The position numbers and the translations under genes were made by a program. A model generated the notes under the pieces. The model had not been told where the DNA came from and did not search any database. It was given only the letters and a program-made list of their open reading frames with translations. Of a stretch of 53,078 nt of DNA, positions 7,288 through 13,747 are shown in pieces. The stretch is from contig NZ_NIWD01000011.1 of NCBI RefSeq assembly GCF_002277025.1, positions 1,279 to 54,356 on the forward strand, written 5' to 3'. Each line of letters opens with the position of its first letter. Positions within the stretch are counted from its first letter, which is position 1. This DNA is from Sphingopyxis sp. GW247-27LB. Lineage in GTDB: Bacteria > Pseudomonadota > Alphaproteobacteria > Sphingomonadales > Sphingomonadaceae.

Positions 7288-7853
7288 AGATCGCGCTTGC
7301 CGCCCTGGCGCTGCTCGCGGCAACGCCCACCAAGGCCGAAACCGTCGATCGCTGGCGACCCTATGTCGAAGAAGCATCGGCGCGCTACGGCGTGCCGGTC
7401 GAATGGATTGAGCGCGTGATGCGCGCCGAGAGCGGCGGGCGCACGGCGCTCGACGGCCGCCCGATCGTCAGCCGCGCGGGCGCAATGGGCCTCATGCAAC
7501 TCATGCCGGGAACATGGGCTGATATGCGCGCGCGGCTCGGCTTGGGGAACGACCCGCACGCGCCCCGCGATAACATCATGGCGGGAACCTACTATCTGCG
7601 GCTCATGTATGCTCGCTTCGGCTATCCGGGCCTCTTCGGTGCCTACAACGCGGGGCCGGGGCGCTATTCGGCCTATCTTGCGGGGCGGTCGGGCCTGCCC
7701 CGAGAGACGCGCGCCTATATGGCGAGTGTCGCGGGCCGGCACGGATCATCTGTTGCTGCGCCGTCCGCCGCCCTGTTCGCGGCCCGATCGCGGCCAATCG
7801 CGCAGGTGGAGGCGCGCGAAGCGCCGCCGCCCATCTTTTTCATTCGCCGCTAA
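7275..7853 (+). CDS. Lytic transglycosylase (VirB1-like, SLT domain)
   Basis: A 192-aa secreted peptidoglycan-cleaving enzyme that locally opens the cell wall for the conjugation apparatus. A signal peptide ends at about residue 21 (PTKA-E). The Slt fold carries the catalytic glutamate E52 in RAESGG, GLMQLMP (72-78), NIMAGTYYL (100-108) and AYNAGPG (123-129). It overlaps traF. The same order is seen in ICEMlSymR7A-type elements (rdfS, traF, transglycosylase gene). Cargo begins downstream of it. Confidence 0.9.
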   Translation: MAPVKIALAALALLAATPTKAETVDRWRPYVEEASARYGVPVEWIERVMRAESGGRTALDGRPIVSRAGAMGLMQLMPGTWADMRARLGLGNDPHAPRDNIMAGTYYLRLMYARFGYPGLFGAYNAGPGRYSAYLAGRSGLPRETRAYMASVAGRHGSSVAAPSAALFAARSRPIAQVEAREAPPPIFFIRR

Positions 7854-8038
7854 GCCGTGATAATCCGCGCCCGCTTGGGAAGCGGAAGCGGTCTGATCGC
7901 GCGCGGCAATGCCGGACAAGATTTCCCGTGGCTTTCATCCAGGATGGCACCGTCTGACTATTGACGGAACAATAAGAACTTTCAGCCTATCGGCTGGCAC
8001 ACAATTTCGCGACGTTGCGATTCGAGGGGGACTGAATA

Positions 8039-8551
8039 ATGAAAATCGCCATTTCTATCGGCGCGACCATTGCCTTTGCTACTGCGCCAGCCATCGCCCA
8101 GCCTGTGGGCGAGGCGCCCGCCGCGATCCAGCCCGCGCCGCGCACGATCACCTTGCCGGTCAACACGTTGGTCCAGGTTACGCCAGCCAATGAAATCACC
8201 TCCAAGGAGATGAAAGAAGGAACCAAGCGCGAATTTCTCGTCGTCAATGATGTCGAATATCAAGGCGTCGTCGTCATTCCTCGCGGTTCGCCGGTCGAGG
8301 CTCAGGTGACATGGCGGACTGGCAAGGGAATCGTTGGGAAATCAGCGAAGTTCGAACTGTCCTTCGATTGGGTTCGCGTCCATCAGGCCAATTACAAGCT
8401 GCGCGGAATGCACCGGCAGGAAGGTCGCGGCAACACCGCGGGCGCACTGCTTGGGGCTGCGGTCATTACCGGTAAATCGGCAACCATGGTTCCGGGCCAG
8501 ATCGTCAACGTCTTCACCGCCGAACCAATCATGACCACAAAATATCAATGA
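8039..8551 (+). CDS. Exported conserved hypothetical protein
   Basis: A 170-aa protein with a clear signal peptide (MKIAISIGATIAFATAPAIA, cleavage near AQP). The beta-rich body has VIPRGSPVEAQVTW, then GKSAKFELSFDWVRV, then a Gly/Ala-rich segment TAGALLGAAVI that may be a short hydrophobic hairpin. The 'IPRGSPV...G.V' style resembles surface or secretion-system beta domains, but I do not recognise a named family. A possible promoter (TTGACG at 7961, AGCCTA or GCCTAT at 7984-7990) lies upstream. The ATG overlaps no neighbour, but the stop overlaps the next ATG (ATGA), so it is co-translated with the nuclease-like gene. Confidence 0.65.
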   Translation: MKIAISIGATIAFATAPAIAQPVGEAPAAIQPAPRTITLPVNTLVQVTPANEITSKEMKEGTKREFLVVNDVEYQGVVVIPRGSPVEAQVTWRTGKGIVGKSAKFELSFDWVRVHQANYKLRGMHRQEGRGNTAGALLGAAVITGKSATMVPGQIVNVFTAEPIMTTKYQ

Positions 8552-8973
8552 TCGCACTGCTTTTCGCCTCGATCGTTCCCGCCGGCCAATCCTTCAACTG
8601 CACCCCGACAGCGGTGTGGGATGGCGATGGTCCGATCTGGTGCGCCGAAGGGCCGCGCATCAGGCTGTCGGGGATCGCCGCCCGTGAAATGGACGGCTCG
8701 TGCAGTCCCGGCCATCCCTGTCCTGCTGCCGACGCTGTCGCCGCGCGCGATCATCTGGTGACGCTCGTGGGAACCCGGCAAGGCGTTTTGGGGACGGGTC
8801 ATATTAAAGTGAACGGGCCGACGATGCGCTGCCGCTCTGCCGGCGGAGCGGGGGGCAATCGTACCGCGGCCTTCTGCGTGTCGCCCAAATCGGGGGATCT
8901 GTCCTGCGCTATGGTTCGTGATGGCTATGCCGCGCGCTGGGATCGTTATTGGCAAGGACATCGGTGCGAATGA
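8548..8973 (+). CDS. Small secreted thermonuclease-like protein
   Basis: A 141-aa protein with a short hydrophobic N-terminus, then F.CTPTAVWDGDGPIWC and RIRLSGIAAREMDG, which match the start of staphylococcal-nuclease-like domains (DGD metal site; R-x-R-L-x-G-I-x-A-x-E). The later VRDGYAARWDRYW fits the family end, where 'G.A..w' is common. The central part is unusual: the ER...K catalytic positions are not obvious and several Cys residues could form disulfides. It may be a degenerate or specialised SNase. It overlaps both neighbours by 4 nt. Confidence 0.6.
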   Translation: MIALLFASIVPAGQSFNCTPTAVWDGDGPIWCAEGPRIRLSGIAAREMDGSCSPGHPCPAADAVAARDHLVTLVGTRQGVLGTGHIKVNGPTMRCRSAGGAGGNRTAAFCVSPKSGDLSCAMVRDGYAARWDRYWQGHRCE

Positions 8974-9077
8974 GCGCCCGCGCCAAGGATTGGGCGCTCG
9001 GACTGATCGCGATCAGTTTCATAATCTGGTTGCTTGGCAACATCGCCTATGCCGTGTGGATTCGAATCTTCGCCTGA
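8970..9077 (+). CDS. 35-aa single-pass membrane protein
   Basis: The frame MSARAKDWALGLIAISFIIW...AVWIRIFA starts at an ATG that overlaps the stop of the thermonuclease-like gene (ATGA) and ends at TGA 9075-9077. Residues 9-31 form one hydrophobic helix with a basic N-terminal end. Translational coupling and protein-like composition support it as a real small gene. Function unknown. Confidence 0.45.
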   Translation: MSARAKDWALGLIAISFIIWLLGNIAYAVWIRIFA

Positions 9078-9132
9078 AATTGGCAATGGTCATTGACCGA
9101 CTATGCTCATCCATTGCGGCCAAGCTGGGCTG

Positions 9133-10062
9133 TCAGTTTGCTGCTTGATAAAGTTCGAAACGTGCCGCCAGCCTGTCCCGGTCGGGCCGGTCAACGAGCC
9201 TATCGGGCATGAGCAAGGTCTTGCCGCGCATCGCCTTGATACCTTGCTCGAGCATCGGACCATCATTCATCGTCAGTAGCTGCTCGGATATATGGATGCG
9301 ATAATCGGCATCGATGCCAATCAGATTGGCGTCGAAGGCCGCGTGATGGACCTTAGACAGCGGTAGACCGTTGCAGACTATCGGTTGGCCGAACTGCTCA
9401 TCGCGATCGGCCACGATATGCGCCGCATCGAGCAGTCGGCGTTCGGGCAGGCGTGAGATCGCACAGCGCCCATCATAGGCAGTGAGAACGGCTTCGCGGA
9501 AGGTCGCTTGGTGCAACCGCTGACTGACCAGGCGGAGGGCATAGCGGCGCTCAGGCTCAGGCGGCAACGCAGCGATGGAGGTGGCGAGCGGCATACCGAA
9601 GCTCAGCTTCGCAGCCAGTTCGCTTGCCGACCAGCCGACGACAAAGGTCGGGTAGATTGCGGTATAACGCCTCGGGGCAATGCCAAGAAAATAGATGATT
9701 GGAATCTGCGACTGCATCGCTTCGCGGAGCCAGCGATTATCCGCCGCTTCAGGGTCACTTCCCATGAAAGCATAGTCGATTTGTTCCTCGCCGCGGTGAA
9801 TTTGCTCGTGGACGCGGCGCTGGTCATCATACCACACGCGCGCGCCGGTCCGCGGAAAGACCGTCCTGATGCTGAGAAGATAGGGCATGACGCGCGGCTT
9901 AAAGATGCCGCGCTGGGGGTTTACGAGCGGAATGCGCTCGCCCTGGAATAGAAACCCGCCCGCAAGATCGTCCGAGGTCAATGGACGCCCTGCCGCGAGC
10001 CGATCGAGATGGGCCACCGCAGCGGCGCGCATCGCGGCGTCAAGAGACTTGGCGCCGCTCAT
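9133..10062 (-). CDS. HNH restriction-like endonuclease (second of a pair)
   Basis: A 309-aa protein with a C-terminal HNH_2 nuclease domain: CAISRLPERRLLDAAHIVAD, then NGLPLSKVHHAAFDANLIGI, which hold the catalytic His and metal ligands. The N-terminal ~170 residues are beta-rich (GGFLFQGERIPLVNP, FKPRVMPYLLSIRTVF, IIYFLGIAPRRYTAIYP) and could be a DNA- or modified-base-reading module, as in other HNH restriction enzymes; that is inference. The ATG at 10062 overlaps the stop of the upstream HNH gene (ATGA), so the two are co-translated. It lies in a probable defence island, divergent from the AAA/helicase operon. Confidence 0.8.
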   Translation of the reverse strand: MSGAKSLDAAMRAAAVAHLDRLAAGRPLTSDDLAGGFLFQGERIPLVNPQRGIFKPRVMPYLLSIRTVFPRTGARVWYDDQRRVHEQIHRGEEQIDYAFMGSDPEAADNRWLREAMQSQIPIIYFLGIAPRRYTAIYPTFVVGWSASELAAKLSFGMPLATSIAALPPEPERRYALRLVSQRLHQATFREAVLTAYDGRCAISRLPERRLLDAAHIVADRDEQFGQPIVCNGLPLSKVHHAAFDANLIGIDADYRIHISEQLLTMNDGPMLEQGIKAMRGKTLLMPDRLVDRPDRDRLAARFELYQAAN

Positions 10063-10979
10063 CCCAGATACCGGTTCTCGCGATGCCAGCACAGCGCGTC
10101 GGCAGCGGGCTTAGCATAGCCCGGTAGCGGCGACCGAAGGCGTTGGCCGTGGAGATCATAATAATGCCGGCCGTTGTCGAAATCGGCTTTGAGCCGATGA
10201 CTGACCTCGAAGCGGTGATCGTTCGATACCGTCACATAGCCAAGGTCAAACAGTCGGTGGATGTCGGTGCGCAACAAGAGGCCGTTGGCGGCGTCATGAT
10301 CGCCGCCTTCGCCATAGCTCCGGATGTGAGCGGCGTCGAGGATCGGCAAGGTCTTCTCGCCCGACACCGCGCAACGCCGCTCATAGGCATCGGTGACAGC
10401 CAAGCGGAACGCTCCTTGCCCAAGGCGTGGCCGCACAATCTGCGGCGTGCCGAAGCGTGAACGCGGCTGCGCTGCATCGCTACGAGCAATGTCGGTGCGA
10501 TCCATAACTGCATCCCAGAGATAGCGCCCCTCGGCATCACCGCTGCCGTAGCGTTTTCCGGTCACGATATTGCGTGCAAAGCTTTGCGGGACGGGTAACC
10601 ACTTCTCGCGCGGCCAGAAAAAAGGCCGGGTGAGTATGCGGCATCCGACCGTCGGATCGACACGCGGATCGAGCACGTCCTCATCGCGCCGGTAATGTGC
10701 GATCCGCTGACGCATCGCAGCGAGTGACGGTACGCCATTCTTAACGTCAAAGGCTTCCCAAGCGAGCGACAGCGGCACGTTTGAGGCATGGCTGAAAACG
10801 CCGCCGCCAACGATAAAATCGTCCGGCGCATGCAGCTTGAACAGGAAGAGCTCGCCGATCGAGACGGCGCGAAAGTTGCGGCCGCCGCTCGGTTGCCAAA
10901 AATTTACCTCATCGGGCTGCATTTGCGATAGCAGCTCGAACCAGCGCCGGTCGGTTATGGCGATGAACATATTGACCAT
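10059..10979 (-). CDS. HNH endonuclease with PUA/EVE-like N-terminal domain (first of a pair)
   Basis: A 306-aa protein. The N-terminal ~130 residues (MFIAITDRRWFELL, DEVNFWQPSG, ELFLFKLHAPDDFIVGGG, PLSLAWEAF) resemble the PUA/EVE-like readers found in HNH restriction proteins. The C-terminal HNH_2 domain has CAVSGEKTLPILDAAHIRSY and NGLLLRTDIHRLFDLGYV. It likely cuts DNA carrying a recognised modification or sequence, like type IV-style enzymes. ATG 10979 is chosen because the homologous domain begins there; ATG 10970 is three codons further on. The frame stays open upstream to 11378, but that part has no protein character and would overlap the divergent operon. Confidence 0.8.
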   Translation of the reverse strand: MVNMFIAITDRRWFELLSQMQPDEVNFWQPSGGRNFRAVSIGELFLFKLHAPDDFIVGGGVFSHASNVPLSLAWEAFDVKNGVPSLAAMRQRIAHYRRDEDVLDPRVDPTVGCRILTRPFFWPREKWLPVPQSFARNIVTGKRYGSGDAEGRYLWDAVMDRTDIARSDAAQPRSRFGTPQIVRPRLGQGAFRLAVTDAYERRCAVSGEKTLPILDAAHIRSYGEGGDHDAANGLLLRTDIHRLFDLGYVTVSNDHRFEVSHRLKADFDNGRHYYDLHGQRLRSPLPGYAKPAADALCWHRENRYLG

Positions 10980-11282
10980 GGACTGAGATTGCCGGTCTTC
11001 GCTGCTGATGCAAGCTGCGACTTGGTGAGTTCGCGCGATTATTGGGCCAAAAGCGCCATGCCATTCGTCATGCTCGGCAATCAAAGTCGAGAAGCAGAAA
11101 TTCCAGCCGCGCTGGGTGCGCGGGCAAGAGAATATTTGCGATTTGGGGGCATGAACGAGCAGTTGCTGTCCGCATTGGTGCGAATTCTTCGGTTCGCTTG
11201 ACTGGTCGGGCGGGCTTTTGAACGGTATTGAAGAGGCGCGCGCAAGGAGCCGATTGGTTGAGCGGCGCGCGGGGGAGTTGAA
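10980..11282. promoter_or_regulatory. Divergent promoter region between HNH pair and AAA/helicase operon
   Basis: A non-coding gap of 303 bp must hold promoters for both directions. On the plus strand TTGACT (11198-11203) is a possible -35 box, and GGGGGAG (11271-11277) is a strong ribosome binding site for the AAA gene. The 16-mer CCGCGCTGGGTGCGCG occurs here at 11107-11122 and again at 11298-11313 inside the first codons of the AAA gene. No RNA gene was recognised. Confidence 0.4.
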
Positions 11283-13100
11283 ATGGACGATATACGGCCG
11301 CGCTGGGTGCGCGATTTTTCCCGCTTCCTTCCGCTCAAAAGCCAGTTTGTTCTCACCGGAAATGTTCGCGATCTCCACATCCGCCGCGTCGGCGATACTT
11401 TCACGGCCGCACCGCTAAGCGACGTCCTTGCCGAAACGCTGCACGCCGCCGGTTATAGCGATGTCATCCGCTATGATCCCGTTGTCGGCTTCGAGCTTTT
11501 GCCGCATCCGGATGGTTCACCCGGTGACCCAGGCCTGTTTGCGGGTCTCGGCCTCACGGCGGTCGATGGGCGCGCCGTCGCGGGCCCCGACCTGCTTGCG
11601 CAGACGATCGATCGCATCACGGCGCGCGATGGCGCGCCCATTGCGCTTGTCATCGATTTCGCGTCGCGGCTGATCGTTCGCAGCGATGCGCTGCTCCCCG
11701 CCGAACAGCAGCTCTTCACACGCGCGCTTGTCGCTAGCCAAGCGGCAACCGCCCGTCCCGTCGGGCCAGATCGCGCACCGCGATTCAACACGATCATCTG
11801 GGTCGTCGAGAAAGAAGGCGATCTTCCCGATTGGCTGCTCATCGACAATCCGCGGCTGCGCCACATTCCCCTCGCGCCGCCCGATCGCATGGCACGGGGC
11901 GCCATAGCGCGCTCGCTCGTCCGTGGCCTGCCTGGCGCCAATGGCGAATTTGTTGAGGAACTCGCGACCGCTGCCGACGCCCTCGTTGACGCGACTGAAG
12001 GCCTGCTGCTTGTCGATCTGAATGCGATCACGCAGCTCGCGCGGGCGGAAGCGGTCGATATCGCCGACATCGGCGAAGCTGTCCGTCGCTACAAGGTCGG
12101 GGTGACCGAGGATGCGTGGCGCAAAATTGAGCAAGGCCGCATCCGCGACGGCGCTGCAACTATCGCTAAGCGCGTTAAAGGACAAACACACGCCGCGGTC
12201 CATATGCTTGACATTATCAAGCGGGCCGCAACTGGCGTCGGCTCGTCGAAGCGTGGAGGACGCCCGCGCGGCATCGCCTTTCTCGCCGGGCCGACCGGGG
12301 TTGGGAAGACCGAGCTCGCCAAGACCGTGACCGAATTGCTGTTTGGCGATGAGAGCGCCTATATCCGCTTCGACATGTCCGAGTTCAGCGCCGAACATGC
12401 CGATCAGCGGTTGATTGGCGCGCCGCCGGGCTATGTCGGCTATGATGTGGGCGGCGAGCTCACCAACGCCGTGCGCGAGCGGCCGTTCAGCGTTGTCCTG
12501 TTCGACGAGATCGAAAAGGCGCATCCGCGCATCCTCGACAAATTTCTCCAAATTCTCGACGATGGCGTGCTTACCTCAGGGCGCGGCGACCGGGTCTATT
12601 TTTCCGAAGCACTGATCATCTTCACCTCGAACCTGGGCATTTATGCGACCGGTCCCGATGGCAGCCGCAGCGCGGTGGTCACGCCCGACCAGCCGTTTGA
12701 GGAGGTGCATCGGCGTGTGCGCGGCGAAATCGAGAATCACTTCAAGCTCGTCCTCAATCGTCCCGAAATCCTCAACCGCTTCGGAGAGAATATCATCGTC
12801 TTCGACTTCATCCGCGCCGAGGTCGCTGCCGAAATCTTCGAAGCGATGGTCGATGCCGTGCTGAGCGATACAAAGAGTGCAGGCTATGATGTGCGAATGA
12901 GCGAGGCGGTGCGCGGTGAGCTGCGTATGCTCTGCATCGCCGATCTGGCAAACGGCGGCCGCGGTATCCGCAACAAGATCGAAGCGCATCTCGTAAACCC
13001 GCTTGCGCGCGCGCTGTTCGATACGCCACCGGTCGGACCGGTCGCGATCGCAAGCCTTGAAGCGGGCGCGGTGACCAAACTGATACTGGAGCCGGCATGA
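11283..13100 (+). CDS. Clp/HSP100-like AAA+ ATPase with degenerate first ATPase domain
   Basis: A 605-aa protein. The C-terminal half is a ClpB/ClpA D2-type module: Walker A GPTGVGKTELAK (about 335-346), the pore-region GAPPGYVGYDVGG, Walker B VVLFDEIEKAHPRI, sensor-1 IIFTSNLG, and a D2-small domain to the end. The N-terminal ~290 residues look like a worn AAA domain with no P-loop: ALVIDFASRL resembles a Walker B strand, and NTIIWVVEKEGDLPDWLLID a sensor region. There is no ClpN domain and no ClpP loop. A hexameric unfoldase or remodeller is likely. ATG 11283 has GGGGGAG 5 nt upstream. The gene overlaps the radical SAM gene by 4 nt and opens a four-gene operon. Confidence 0.88.
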   Translation: MDDIRPRWVRDFSRFLPLKSQFVLTGNVRDLHIRRVGDTFTAAPLSDVLAETLHAAGYSDVIRYDPVVGFELLPHPDGSPGDPGLFAGLGLTAVDGRAVAGPDLLAQTIDRITARDGAPIALVIDFASRLIVRSDALLPAEQQLFTRALVASQAATARPVGPDRAPRFNTIIWVVEKEGDLPDWLLIDNPRLRHIPLAPPDRMARGAIARSLVRGLPGANGEFVEELATAADALVDATEGLLLVDLNAITQLARAEAVDIADIGEAVRRYKVGVTEDAWRKIEQGRIRDGAATIAKRVKGQTHAAVHMLDIIKRAATGVGSSKRGGRPRGIAFLAGPTGVGKTELAKTVTELLFGDESAYIRFDMSEFSAEHADQRLIGAPPGYVGYDVGGELTNAVRERPFSVVLFDEIEKAHPRILDKFLQILDDGVLTSGRGDRVYFSEALIIFTSNLGIYATGPDGSRSAVVTPDQPFEEVHRRVRGEIENHFKLVLNRPEILNRFGENIIVFDFIRAEVAAEIFEAMVDAVLSDTKSAGYDVRMSEAVRGELRMLCIADLANGGRGIRNKIEAHLVNPLARALFDTPPVGPVAIASLEAGAVTKLILEPA

Positions 13101-13747
13101 CCGGCATTGCGCTATCGCGGCTTCATTTCCCGGTGACGACGCTTGGTCCCGGGCAACGCGTGGGACTCTGGTTCCAGGGCTGTTCGATCCAATGTCCGGG
13201 CTGCATATCCGCCGACACCTGGGATCCGAACGCAGGACATGTCGCTTTTGGTGCGGTAGCCGATGCGCTTATACGCCTCGAGCCCGGCGCCGATGGGCTC
13301 ACGGTGTCGGGAGGTGAGCCGTTCGACCAACCCGAAGCGCTCGCGGAGATTCTCAGCATATGGCGGGCATATTCGTCGCGTTCGATCTTCCTGTTCACAG
13401 GCTATGACTATGCACAAATTTCACCCTGGCTCTTGGCGCATCCGGGACTCGTCGATGCGGTGATGACCGGGCCATTCCGCTCAGACCTCTCGCAGACGCG
13501 CGCCTTGCGCGGCAGTGACAATCAGGCGCTCCATATTCTCACCGAGGCAGGCGCTGAATTCCTTGCCTATGAACGACCGGCCGATGCCACCGATCGCCGG
13601 CTCGACGTCATGTTCGACGATGAAGGGCACGCCTGGTTTGCGGGGATTCCAGCGCGCGGCGATCTTGCCCGCCTGCGCCGTGCGCTCAGCGCAGCGGGGC
13701 ATGTCGCCGAAACGTCCGATCGCATGCCACGCGGGGAAGCCGCATGA
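13097..13747 (+). CDS. Single-cluster radical SAM activase-like protein
   Basis: A 216-aa protein with the radical-SAM CxxxCxxC motif (C29, C33, C36 in GCSIQCPGC) and the GGEPFDQ SAM-binding motif (72-78). Length and pattern match the '4Fe-4S single cluster' family related to the activases of anaerobic ribonucleotide reductase and glycyl-radical enzymes (NrdG/PflA type). No glycyl-radical enzyme is encoded nearby, so the target is unknown. It overlaps both neighbours by 4 nt (ATGA) and so is a fixed member of the operon. It may modify a partner protein or a nucleotide. Confidence 0.88.
   Translation: MTGIALSRLHFPVTTLGPGQRVGLWFQGCSIQCPGCISADTWDPNAGHVAFGAVADALIRLEPGADGLTVSGGEPFDQPEALAEILSIWRAYSSRSIFLFTGYDYAQISPWLLAHPGLVDAVMTGPFRSDLSQTRALRGSDNQALHILTEAGAEFLAYERPADATDRRLDVMFDDEGHAWFAGIPARGDLARLRRALSAAGHVAETSDRMPRGEAA

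Noticed and set aside
10980..11378. Upstream extension of the first HNH gene
   Set aside because: The homologous PUA/EVE-like domain begins at MFIAI, and the extension would overlap the AAA operon start and lacks protein-like composition.
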